In this document: one piece after another, positions 15,261-22,690 of the stretch
How the letters are laid out: the number at the start of each line of letters is the position of its first letter
Numbering within the stretch: the stretch's first letter is position 1
NCBI GenBank assembly: GCA_964607765.1
Contig: CAZSNT010000163.1
Span: forward strand, 1 to 22,690
Origin: CAZSNT01 sp964607765
GTDB lineage: Bacteria > Verrucomicrobiota > Lentisphaeria > Oligosphaerales > JABHEG01
Reading direction: 5' to 3'
Length of the DNA stretch: 22,690 nucleotides
Made by a program: the position numbers and the translations under genes
The notes under the pieces: model-generated
Seen by the model: only the letters and a program-made list of their open reading frames with translations
Told to the model about the DNA's origin: nothing
Databases searched by the model: none

Positions 15261-18200
15261 CCAGACGGCTACTGATTCCCCTGACGGTCCTCCTGGCCCT
15301 GCCGCTCCAAGCGCAGAAGATGTCGCCCGAGGAAGCCATCCGTAGCGACATCGCCAGAGAGTACATGCCCAAGCCATTCCCGACCGCCGATGAGGTCTTG
15401 GACGGCGTGTGGGACAAGATGCTCCCTGAAAGCCCGCTCTACCCCAAGAACATCGTGCCCGTCGACGAGGGCTTCGCCGCCGAACGCCTCTCGGAGGTCC
15501 CCGCGCCAGGCGTTCACCCGCGCATCGTGCTCTCCCCCGCGGACATAGAACGCATCAAGCGTCTCGTCTTCCTCGGCGACGACGCGCCGCCGGAGTTCCA
15601 ACAGGCCTTCGCCGCGCTGCAGAGCAAAGCTGACAAGGACGGCGCGACGATCAAGGAGTATGCGCCCTGGGTCGGGCCCTGCTCCGGCATCGCCTGCAAG
15701 GCACTCCTCGCGCTCGTCACAGGCAATGAAAGCATGGGCCGAGAAGCCGCGGCTCTGACCGTGGAGCACGCCGCGAAGATGCGTGAACTGTTGGCCGAAT
15801 GGGACGGCCAGGAGGCGGCGAAGAAACACGACGTGAAGTGCATGTACAACGCCTCGCCGTCCCACTCCATGACCATCGGTATGGAGTACGACTACGCCTA
15901 TCCCTTCATGACCGAAACGCAACGGGCGGATGTGCGAGACGCTATCGCCAAGTGGACCGCGGGCCGTTACACGAGCTACATGGAAATGCCGGACCACTAC
16001 CTGATCAACAACCACTGGGGCTTCGCCATGAACTGGTGGGTCGCGGCCCTCGCCATCGAAGGCGAAGAAGGCTGGGACCCGCGCGTCGGCAAAGTGGGCG
16101 CGGACAAGCTGATCGCCTACGTCACCAGTGCACTTTCGCCCGACGGCATGATGTTCGAAGGCCAGAAGCCCAACCTGCCGCCCTATCCCATGCTGGCGAC
16201 CATGCGTCGTCGCCGCGCGTTCGTCAGGCACCCGCACCTGCACGCCTTCACGATCGCCGCCGTCAACTCAATCTGGTGGAAGGCCGGCGATACCGAGGCG
16301 AAGCGCCCGGAGGAGAAGGCCGACGAATGGAAGACGGGCCGCTTCGGCTACCGGGGCCTGGGGGACGAGGTCCGCATCTACCCCGCAGAGATGATGAAGT
16401 TCTTCTATCCCGAGGACCCGCGAATCGACCTGGCGTGGGCGGTGCACGGAGGCCCAAAGGGCACGGCCCAAGGCCATTTCAGCGGGGCGGACCTGCGCCT
16501 GTTGGCCACAACTGGCCTGTTCGACAGGGCGGCCAGATTCGGGAAACTGGTCAAGAGCGGCCTGCCCCGGGAGGTCACGGATCAAGTCCCTCTGACGTGG
16601 TCCGACGACTTGCGCGGCGCCATGCGCACGCGCAGCGGCTGGGGTAAGAACGACCTGCTGCTCTGGTTCGAGAACAAGAGCGACCTCTTCTCCGCCGGCC
16701 ATGAAGTCGCCGAGTGCAACAACTTCCTGTTCGCCTCGCACGGCATCGCCTGGACCCCCTACGCCGGCCGCTACCAAGCCCCCAAGAACCAGAACATGAT
16801 CCTCATCGACGGCCTGTCCGCGCCTCGCTGGCAGCCCATCCCGGGGACGATCATCGGCATCTACGATACCGAGGCCGGCACAGCCGTAGCGGGCGACGCC
16901 ACCGACGCCTACAACTGGCAGAAGAAAGAGAAGCTCATGGAGGGCTGGCACCCGATGCTCGAGGTTTACGGCAACCAGTGGCTCAGCCGCGGGGGCAGCA
17001 GCATCGGGCGCGACTGGGAGCTGCCGTTCAGCACCGCAATCCGCAAGTTCAACGAAGGCTTCGCGCATCTCGAGTGGGGCAACTGGCACGGCGAGACACG
17101 CGGCCCGGAGCGCTACAAACAGTGGAACGAGGTCGATCGCGTTATCCGCACCGTGCAGATGGCGCGCGGAAAACACCCGTACCTCCTCGTCATCGACGAC
17201 GTGAAGAAGGACGACCAAGTCCACAAGTTCGACTGGGTCATGAACATGCTGCGCGGACGCCTCGAAGTGGTGAAGGCGGAGAAGGAGGACCTTCTCTTTG
17301 GCGTCAAAGGCTCCGATGCGCGCCTGCTGGTTCGCGTGCTGTTCCGGCAGACACAGGAGCAGTCCCTGCCGCCAACCTACATTCAGGATCGAGTGGTCGT
17401 CTCGACGGCGGCCGTCGAGCCCGAGTTCCGCATCCTGCTCTACCCCCACCGCGACGGCGACAGATTGCCGCAGACCGTGTGGAGCACGGATCGCAAACGT
17501 CTCAGCGTGCTGTTCTCCGACCAGACCGACGTCTACCATTTCGGCAAGGCGGAGCGCGGGCGGACCGTCTTCGCCCTGGAGCGCGACGGCAAAACGGTAC
17601 AGGTCACCGCCGCCCGTCCGGCGCGACCCGAACTGGCCGGCATCGAGGACTGGTACGGACGCTCCATGGCCGGCACCGGCGGCAACAAGCACAGCACCCC
17701 ACTCGAGTTGCGCGACTACCGTTTCCCTTTCCACGAGAGCGTTGACGCAGCCTTCCAGCAGCCCGTTCCCGGCGCCGAGATCCGCTACACACTCGACGGC
17801 TCGGAGCCGACCACGGCCTCGCCGGTCTATGCAGGCCCCATCCAGCTGAGCAAGACCACCACATTAAAGGCGCGCACTTTCGTTCGCGGGTGGCGCTTCG
17901 GGACCAACCAGAGCCAGATGTTTACGGCCCATTTCCAGCGCGTGTCTCTCGTCCCCGCAACAACGGACCACGGACAACTGACAACGGGCGAGCTTGTCTG
18001 CGAACTGTTCGAGGCCGTTCGGACGATCTATGACAAACGGGGCTTTTTCACCGGCAAGAAGGACATGATGGTCGACGTGAGTGGCCGCCAGCCGCGTCTG
18101 AGCTGCCTGACCCGCGGTATTACGGCGCCCCGCATCCCGCCGCTGGCCCCGGAACGCCGGCAGAGCAAGGCCTTCTACCGCTACACGGGCTACCTACGCG

Positions 18201-19057
18201 TGCATGCCTCCGGCCTGCACCGGTTCAAGTTCCACGGCCCTGGCCCGGTCGTCCTCAAGATCGCCGATCAGCCGGTCATCAGCGTGACCGGGCAGTATTA
18301 CCTGTCGTCGCGCGACCGGATCGGCGGTGTCGCGCTCGAGGCGGGGCTGCATGAGCTGGAGCTCACGTTCTGTGACCCGGTCTTCTATCGCGGCCGCTAT
18401 CGCTCCGTGTTCAAGGACTTCGGGCACCACGGAACGGTGCCCATTTCCATCGTCTACGAGCCGGAGATGCAGGTGGCGCTGGAGAGCATGCCGCCTGGAG
18501 CCGACCGCTACAGCGCCGTGCCTGCCGTCGACCTCCTCACGGACCGCAACGACATCAAGCCCTTCGATCCCGGCGAACCGGGCAGGCTGAAGGCCACCAA
18601 GCTCACCGAGCCGCAGCGCGGCCTGATGCTCTACAAATACGACCTGTCCCAGGCGATCAAAGACCTCCCCGATCAGTATATCAACTATCCGGCTGACTTC
18701 CTCGAAGTCGCGGACCGAAAGCCCTTCAGCGAAGAGGTCGTCGCCAGCTTGGTCGACAACTCCAAACGCGGCACCAAGGAGCTCTACGAATACCGCGGCT
18801 ATCTCCACGTACCCGCCGACGGCGTCTACGCCTTCGAAACCGACCCGGCCGGCATCAACCAACTCATCATCGGCGACGTCGAGGTCCAGAACAGCCGCCT
18901 GAAGGGCGACTACCCGCTGGGCAGAGTTCACCTCCAGGCTGGCCACCACCCCTTGTCCCTTCGCCTCTGGAACAGCGACGCTGTCCTGAGGATCAAGTCG
19001 CCAGGAATGCCAACCCACGTCCAAGTCCCAATGGCCCAACTGGGAAGGCGCCAGTAG
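15257..19057 (+). CDS. Secreted heparinase II/III-like polysaccharide lyase with CHB_HEX_C-like and PA14-like modules
   Basis: Exported lyase of 1266 aa, paralogue of the one at 670-5373. AAGGAG at 15243-15248 lies 8 bp before the ATG, which overlaps the upstream stop. The signal peptide is MTRRLLIPLTVLLALPLQAQ. The toroid starts near residue 80 (PAPGVHPRIVLSPADIERIK) and carries HYLINNHWGFAMNWW (N251, N252, H253; compare the catalytic-site Asn-His of PL17-type lyases). The second domain has FSAGHEVAECNNFLFASHG (H482), IAWTPYAGRY, MILIDGLS and KHPYLLVIDDVKKD (about 638). A CHB_HEX_C-like module follows at about 842-882 (EIRYTLDGSEPTTASPVYAG), then a heptamer-encoded linker (about 902-911) and PA14-like modules at about 972-1045 and 1176-1252. 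Unlike its paralogue it has no C-terminal LamG; the partner gene upstream supplies a LamG in trans. Substrate unknown. Confidence 0.85.
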   Translation: MTRRLLIPLTVLLALPLQAQKMSPEEAIRSDIAREYMPKPFPTADEVLDGVWDKMLPESPLYPKNIVPVDEGFAAERLSEVPAPGVHPRIVLSPADIERIKRLVFLGDDAPPEFQQAFAALQSKADKDGATIKEYAPWVGPCSGIACKALLALVTGNESMGREAAALTVEHAAKMRELLAEWDGQEAAKKHDVKCMYNASPSHSMTIGMEYDYAYPFMTETQRADVRDAIAKWTAGRYTSYMEMPDHYLINNHWGFAMNWWVAALAIEGEEGWDPRVGKVGADKLIAYVTSALSPDGMMFEGQKPNLPPYPMLATMRRRRAFVRHPHLHAFTIAAVNSIWWKAGDTEAKRPEEKADEWKTGRFGYRGLGDEVRIYPAEMMKFFYPEDPRIDLAWAVHGGPKGTAQGHFSGADLRLLATTGLFDRAARFGKLVKSGLPREVTDQVPLTWSDDLRGAMRTRSGWGKNDLLLWFENKSDLFSAGHEVAECNNFLFASHGIAWTPYAGRYQAPKNQNMILIDGLSAPRWQPIPGTIIGIYDTEAGTAVAGDATDAYNWQKKEKLMEGWHPMLEVYGNQWLSRGGSSIGRDWELPFSTAIRKFNEGFAHLEWGNWHGETRGPERYKQWNEVDRVIRTVQMARGKHPYLLVIDDVKKDDQVHKFDWVMNMLRGRLEVVKAEKEDLLFGVKGSDARLLVRVLFRQTQEQSLPPTYIQDRVVVSTAAVEPEFRILLYPHRDGDRLPQTVWSTDRKRLSVLFSDQTDVYHFGKAERGRTVFALERDGKTVQVTAARPARPELAGIEDWYGRSMAGTGGNKHSTPLELRDYRFPFHESVDAAFQQPVPGAEIRYTLDGSEPTTASPVYAGPIQLSKTTTLKARTFVRGWRFGTNQSQMFTAHFQRVSLVPATTDHGQLTTGELVCELFEAVRTIYDKRGFFTGKKDMMVDVSGRQPRLSCLTRGITAPRIPPLAPERRQSKAFYRYTGYLRVHASGLHRFKFHGPGPVVLKIADQPVISVTGQYYLSSRDRIGGVALEAGLHELELTFCDPVFYRGRYRSVFKDFGHHGTVPISIVYEPEMQVALESMPPGADRYSAVPAVDLLTDRNDIKPFDPGEPGRLKATKLTEPQRGLMLYKYDLSQAIKDLPDQYINYPADFLEVADRKPFSEEVVASLVDNSKRGTKELYEYRGYLHVPADGVYAFETDPAGINQLIIGDVEVQNSRLKGDYPLGRVHLQAGHHPLSLRLWNSDAVLRIKSPGMPTHVQVPMAQLGRRQ
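17960..17987 (+). repeat. In-frame heptamer array (ACAACGG-type)4 inside the lyase gene
   Basis: Units are ACAACGG (17960-17966), ACCACGG (17967-17973), ACAACTG (17974-17980) and ACAACGG (17981-17987). They encode TTDHGQLTTG in the linker between the CHB_HEX_C-like and first PA14-like modules, bounded by VPA and ELVC. The paralogue at 670-5373 carries a different heptamer array between VPA and LIC at the same place. Confidence 0.88.
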
Positions 19058-19134
19058 CAGGCAATTCACCTGTTGCGGGAAAGTAGCCGACGGTAAGCAG
19101 ACTGTCGCACTGCCGACTATAGAGGAACAGCGCC

Positions 19135-19326
19135 ATGAAGAAACTACTGGCAATCCTGGCTGTGTGTGCCGGGGCGTCTGTCATGCCGCCAGGCGTAGAC
19201 GCCGGGGCGCATTACCTGGAGCGCTACCGGCCGGTGGTGGTCCGCGCAGAAACAGGGACGCCAATTGCCTGGATTTGCGGGGGTGGTCGTCCTGTAAAGC
19301 CGTCCCCGTCAGGTAGGGTTCGCTGA
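19135..19326 (+). pseudogene. Truncated secreted protein: signal peptide and short stub
   Basis: AGAGGA (19121-19126) lies 8 bp before an ATG, followed by a convincing signal peptide (MKKLLAILAVCAGASVMPPG, cut near VDA) and then AHYLERYRPVVVRAETGTPI before unrelated, proline- and glycine-rich sequence and a TGA. It has the start signals of another exported member of this locus, 77 bp after the lyase, but only 63 codons. The body of the gene appears to be missing, probably lost at a rearrangement near 19260-19330. A genuine small secreted peptide is the alternative. Confidence 0.55.
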
Positions 19327-19491
19327 CAATGGATCGAGAGGAGGAAGACGCCCGCCCACAGGCCCGGGCGACTGTGGGAGTTCAGGGCCCAAGAGGGCGA
19401 CGATTGGGGTAGGCAGGGGGAAAACAGGAGCCCCCCCCCGGGGGGTCACGAAGCTCGGCTTGCGGGGGTCAGGAATGATGGGAGGGGCATT
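19327..19491. other. Short spacer with a 7-bp hairpin and a C9G6 run
   Basis: No gene. CCCACAG (19355-19361) pairs with CTGTGGG (19372-19378) around a 10-nt loop that itself holds GCCCGGGC; no T-run follows, so it is not an obvious terminator. Nine C followed by six G occupy 19431-19445. GGGAGG at 19480-19485 precedes the next GTG by 6 bp. Confidence 0.5.
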
Positions 19492-19734
19492 GTGAGGCCT
19501 GTGCAAAACAGTGGTACGGACCGGGCTGTGGACGTTATTCGTCCCGAGCTCCAGGCCGGCCGGCAGTTGGATGTTGTGACGTCGGCCTTTTCGCTGTTCG
19601 CTTTTGCCGAACTGCGACAGGAGTTGGAGCGCCTGGACGCCTGTCGTCTGCTGCTGCCAGCGGCTGGGGAGTCGCTGCGGCTTGTGGGCGTGCCGGGCGA
19701 TCGCGCTGCCACGCCCTGTCTGAGTCGTCCATGA
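19492..19734 (+). pseudogene. N-terminal remnant of a PLD-domain helicase-like protein
   Basis: This 80-codon frame resembles the start of phospholipase D-like nuclease/DEAD-box helicase proteins found in defence and DNA-repair settings: after a short lead (NSGTDRAVDVIRPEL) comes AGRQLDVVTSAFSLFAFAEL, then RQELERLDACRLLLPA, the usual first beta-strands and helix in which the LDxxTxxFSxxAFxxL pattern is followed by LRxLL. Homology appears to fade after VGVPGDRAA, and a TGA ends the frame at 19734. Full proteins of this type are roughly 900-1200 aa, so nearly all of the PLD domain and the whole helicase are missing. GTG with GGGAGG upstream looks like an original start. The assignment is from motif memory and is moderate. 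Confidence 0.5.
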
Positions 19735-19826
19735 GGGACGCAAATCTGCCCGCAAATCCCACCCCATCTGCTGCGCCCAAGTCCACCAATGCTACCTTCT
19801 CCCCGTCGCCGGGAAGCAACTTCCCA

Positions 19827-20636
19827 TCAGTCAGTCAGCAAGCGCTTCCCTGTCTCTACGAGATCGAGGAACTCGGCGCGGGAGGCGTTTGGGGTGTGCC
19901 CCGCTCCCTCGCGAGCGAGGCGTTGCACGGTGTCAATCGTCAGTTCGCCTTTGGCGCCTGCCTCGCTGAGCAGCATCCCGAAGCCAGCCACAGCACAGGC
20001 GAACTTGAAATCTGGTGAGGCGTCCTCCCAGCCTTTGCCGTTGTCACGTACGGGAAGCTCCAGCAGTTGCTCAGCTTCGGTCGCGTTGTCGCGGAGCCGT
20101 AGCTTCAACGTCAGAAGCAGGTTCTCGTTGCCCTGCAAGTCGCCTCCTTGTGCCGTGACATTCGCCAACGGCACAATCTCATACAGAGCCGTCGTCGTTT
20201 GTCCCCAACCAACTTGCCTTGCGGTCGAGAGAGAAGCCGCCGACGCCTCCTGTGCAAGGTGCCTGTTTTCGTACCCGATCTGCCGGTATAGCACGACAAC
20301 AGCCGTATTGAATTCGACGTGCATGTCCACATCGCCGGCGAGGTTGATCTCCGGTCCGCAGATGTGCTCCTTTAAGGCCTGGAGCGCTCGTTCGGTCGTG
20401 AGCAGATAGCTGTAGCTCCCGTTCCCCGCCGCGGCCAGTTCCGGCAGCTTGAGGGAAAAATCAAGGAACCCGCTTCTGCTTTCGACAGCAAAAACTGCTG
20501 TACGGATGTCCTTCGCAACGTTCTCTGCCGCGAGTGAGCGGAGTCTCGATGTAAAAGCGCCGGTCCGTCCGAACACCAGCACGCTGTTCAGACCGCCTTG
20601 CACGAAGTTGGCAGCAGCGGTCTCGTAGGCCAGTTG
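19827..20636 (-). pseudogene. C-terminal remnant of a YfbK-like vWA protein (vWA 3' half plus DUF3520)
   Basis: The minus-strand frame from about 20636 to the stop at 19827 reads QLAYETAAANFVQGGLNSVL, which matches the middle of the vWA domain in YfbK-type proteins. GNGSYSY, GPEINLAGDVDMHVEFNTAV, YRQIGYENRHLA, TTTALYEIVPLANV and FACAVAGFGMLLS follow, the hallmarks of the DUF3520 C-terminal domain. The natural C-terminus (LDLVETGKRLLTD) is kept. The N-terminal half, including the MIDAS DxSxS motif, is absent, and the expected TDGD-like motif reads GRTGAF. The frame has no ATG or ribosome binding site; it begins inside the 3' end of the discoidin gene in another frame. It is best read as a 5'-truncated remnant. 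Confidence 0.8.
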
Positions 20637-21973
20637 AGCGCCTCGTACACTTCGATCTCCCTGTAGTGGTTGAGTTCGTCCGCGGTGCTTCCATCGCTGT
20701 AGAACCTCACGAATCTGGCCACCGGCTTCTGTATGGGGATCAAGCGCCCGAAATGCGTCTCGATGTATGCCTTGTCTTCCCCAGCGCCAAACCCCGCGGA
20801 GTTGTCGTGGTCGTTGTTGAAGACAGTCTCGGCGTCCCCGGCGAAATCTCCTGTGTCCGACGCCTGTATGATGACATCCTGGTAAACGCGAGCGCTATTG
20901 GGATTGTGTCGCCAGATGGCAAAGGCCCGTACTTCGCACGGTTCACCGAGGTCGATCTGGACCCACTGCACGCGAGGGCCGAGCTCGACATAGGCTCCCT
21001 CCCAGCTGCCTTTGAGGCCATCTGTTATTTGTTGAAGGCGACCGACGAGGGGAGCCCGTTCGCTGCTTGTTACCTGTTTGCCGAGGGCCAGGTTCCGTGT
21101 TCCTCGCGGCACAGAGAGCGGCTGCATCACTCCACGTAACATGCCCACGCCGGCGCACTCCGCGAGTGTGGCCATACACAGGGGCGCCTGGGTGCCCACG
21201 CGCCTCGAGAAGGAGTAGAGAGCGGCGCCGCTGGGTTCGAGGTTGGCGGCTGGGGCTGGACGCCACTTCCGGGGCCCCCAGAAGGGCGGCAGAAACTCTA
21301 TCCACAGGGGCGTCTGCGGCGTCCTGCTGCCGACTTCCCTCTTCGCTGCTTCCACTTCACGCGCAGTACGGCCGTGCACCTCCATTTCCGTGTAGTCATT
21401 CGACCCCCAGTCTCCGTAGCTGACGTCGCTGTACACGCGCACGTATCTCGCCGTGACGCCCCCCGCGGGGATTACTCGACCGAACTGCGTTTCGACGTAC
21501 TCCTTGTCTTTTCCTACACCCAATCCTGCGGACCCGTCGTGGTCGTTGTTGAACACTGTCACCACGTTACGCGTGAAATCCGCCTTGTTCCCCACCTGCA
21601 CAATGACGTCACGGTAGACCGGCAGCTCGTACATATTGTGTCGCCAGATTGCGACTGCGTGCACCTCGCATGGCTCCCCCAAGTCAATCTGAGCCCATTG
21701 CAGCCCGGGATCGATATGCAGACGCGAGAAACCGTCTTCGCTCTTGTCCCCGTCCGTCAGCTGTTCCCATTCACCTATGATCGGCTCCGGGATGCTGCTG
21801 GTCACCGGTTTCCCACGAGCCAGGTTCCGAGTGCCTACGGGGACGGCCAGCGGAGGCTCGATCCCCGGCACGTGGCGCGCAAACAAGTTGAGTCTGGGAA
21901 GCCGTGGCTCTCGTGCCGCCAACAGGCCCACACACAGAGCATGGGCGGCCAGGATGGGCTTCCCAAACCGCAT
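20588..21973 (-). CDS. Secreted protein with two F5/8 type C (discoidin-like) modules
   Basis: Predicted exported carbohydrate-binding protein of 461 aa. The ATG at 21973 is fixed by AAGGAGGT (21985-21978) 4 bp upstream and by the signal peptide MRFGKPILAAHALCVGLLAA; an in-frame extension to 22099 has no such support. Module 1 (about 43-205) and module 2 (about 275-447) are duplicates. Both contain GTRNLA.GK.VTSS, a W-x-QIDLGEPCEV core, AIWRHN, VFNNDHD.SAG.G, Y.ET.FGR.IP and R[YF]VR.YSD. The segment between them (VEAAKREVGSRTPQTPLWIE..) shows no known domain. The last 15 residues (NWPTRPLLPTSCKAV) are not discoidin-like: they are the vWA remnant read in another frame, so the original 3' end has been replaced. 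Such modules bind glycans or surfaces; a role with the lyases is inferred. Confidence 0.88.
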   Translation of the reverse strand: MRFGKPILAAHALCVGLLAAREPRLPRLNLFARHVPGIEPPLAVPVGTRNLARGKPVTSSIPEPIIGEWEQLTDGDKSEDGFSRLHIDPGLQWAQIDLGEPCEVHAVAIWRHNMYELPVYRDVIVQVGNKADFTRNVVTVFNNDHDGSAGLGVGKDKEYVETQFGRVIPAGGVTARYVRVYSDVSYGDWGSNDYTEMEVHGRTAREVEAAKREVGSRTPQTPLWIEFLPPFWGPRKWRPAPAANLEPSGAALYSFSRRVGTQAPLCMATLAECAGVGMLRGVMQPLSVPRGTRNLALGKQVTSSERAPLVGRLQQITDGLKGSWEGAYVELGPRVQWVQIDLGEPCEVRAFAIWRHNPNSARVYQDVIIQASDTGDFAGDAETVFNNDHDNSAGFGAGEDKAYIETHFGRLIPIQKPVARFVRFYSDGSTADELNHYREIEVYEALNWPTRPLLPTSCKAV

Positions 21974-21977
21974 GTCC

Positions 21978-21985
21978 ACCTCCTT
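21978..21985 (-). promoter_or_regulatory. Strong Shine-Dalgarno AAGGAGGT deciding the discoidin start
   Basis: On the minus strand AAGGAGGT is followed by GGAC and the ATG at 21973. It is the best ribosome binding site in the window and marks this ATG rather than the upstream in-frame codon as the start. A TATATT at 22028-22023 could be the -10 box of its promoter, but no matching -35 was found. Confidence 0.8.
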
Positions 21986-22690
21986 CCCTTGTGTTCTCGT
22001 GCTGCTGCAACCCCGGTGCGAGAATATACTGCGCAAGTCGGGACGAACATCATGGGTAGCACCGATGCGACACAGCGCCTCATTTCTTCCGACGGCCACG
22101 GCCCTTCTTATGTTTGGCGTTGCGGCAGTCGTCTCCCCGGGGTCGGCTGGATGGGACGCCGGCTGATTGCCCGTTCCCTAGATCCTCGCGTTTCAGTCGC
22201 GTGGAGTTCAGCGGACGACACAGGGAGTACACAGGTGCCGACATATGGCATCCGCCGTGAGGTCCGGACGGCAATTTGTACTCGTCCTGGGCGGACGGGA
22301 GCATCGGCAGACAGCGTCGCGCCTCGTATCATGGAGCGAATGCCCAGCCCCTCCATCGCGTCTGGCTTTTCGACCGGCTGCCTTGCAGTCGTTGCTCCTG
22401 TAGCGCTGGTTGACTTGATTGCGGCCCGCCTTGCTCAAGTGCTTATGGAAGGGAGGGCAGGAGGCAGCAAATCCCTGGCACGGGAGGGACAGGCAACCGA
22501 GGGGGCAGAGCTGGGCGTTGCTCCACGTACCGGGGGGTGTTATGGTGCGACACGCGCGTTGCTCTTCGGGCTCTGCCAAGAGCTGGGTGAGAAGCCATGG
22601 ATGTAATCCACTGTTATCCCATAGTGGAGCGAAACCCGGCTATTGATCGCTGTTTTCGAGGCTGATGACATCAGTTCTCGCGAGACCCCA
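21986..22690. other. 705 bp without a recognised gene
   Basis: Several overlapping frames cross this stretch on both strands, but none has a ribosome binding site, signal peptide or known motif, and their amino-acid content (rich in R, S, P, C) looks like out-of-frame GC-rich sequence. A 6-bp stem TCCACT/AGTGGA lies at 22607-22612 and 22623-22628. The segment upstream of the discoidin gene (to about 22050) probably holds its promoter. The remainder could be decayed coding sequence or an RNA; nothing identifies it. Confidence 0.5.

Noticed and set aside
16268..17734. 488-codon minus-strand open frame opposite the third lyase
   Set aside because: Shadow of a conserved gene, without signal peptide, ribosome binding site or recognisable motif.
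670..19057. A classical SusC/SusD polysaccharide utilisation locus
   Set aside because: No TonB-dependent receptor or SusD-like protein is present; the locus is a lyase cluster of another type.
19492..20636. A defence island (helicase plus vWA protein)
   Set aside because: Both genes are fragments on opposite strands with missing bodies, so no intact defence system can be claimed.
21374..22606. 410-codon plus-strand open frame at the right end
   Set aside because: Its first half is antisense to the discoidin modules, which are clearly the coding strand; the second half has no recognised motif or start signal.
1..22690. tRNA or rRNA genes
   Set aside because: No tRNA-like cloverleaf with a plausible anticodon arm or T-loop consensus, and no rRNA segment, was seen in the intergenic parts read by eye.

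Overview
The window is GC-rich bacterial DNA dominated by very large secreted carbohydrate-active proteins. LacI-family regulators, a type II secretion-like pseudopilin with an H-X9/10-DG tail, LamG, PA14, discoidin and HEAT modules, and many short hairpin or simple-sequence repeats between genes together suggest the PVC group (Lentisphaerota, Kiritimatiellota, Verrucomicrobiota or Planctomycetota). That placement is inferred from gene style only; no rRNA or other marker gene is present.

Layout. 1-568: 3' end of a LacI-family regulator. 670-6806: a secreted heparinase II/III-like lyase (1567 aa) followed 26 bp later by a GH29 alpha-L-fucosidase without a visible signal peptide. 6807-7332: a gene-poor stretch with GC-rich hairpins, then a well-formed sigma70-type promoter and a candidate operator. 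7333-12940: a compact operon of LacI regulator, pseudopilin (ATGA overlap) and a second secreted lyase flanked by LamG modules. 12940-13136: an array of small hairpins with different stems but a constant GTCAT/ATGAC tag. 13167-19057: a secreted LamG-HEAT protein and a third lyase, overlapping by ATGA. 19058-20640: gene remnants (a truncated secreted protein, the N-terminus of a PLD/helicase protein, and the C-terminal part of a YfbK-like vWA protein). 20588-21973, minus strand: a secreted double-discoidin protein whose 3' end runs out of frame into the vWA remnant. 21986-22690: no gene recognised.

Working model (inference). Two LacI-type sensors control two or three transcription units that depolymerise a fucose-containing, uronate-containing polysaccharide: exported lyases cut the chain, LamG, PA14 and discoidin modules bind glycans, and the fucosidase probably trims imported oligosaccharides in the cytoplasm. 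No sulfatase, transporter or fucose catabolism gene lies in the window.

The signals that gene annotation does not explain are: heptamer repeats of different sequence placed at the same interdomain linker of two paralogous lyases; the covarying GTCAT hairpin array; translational coupling of a LacI regulator to a pseudopilin; the coupled LamG-HEAT/lyase pair; and the junction where a discoidin gene is fused to a decayed vWA gene.
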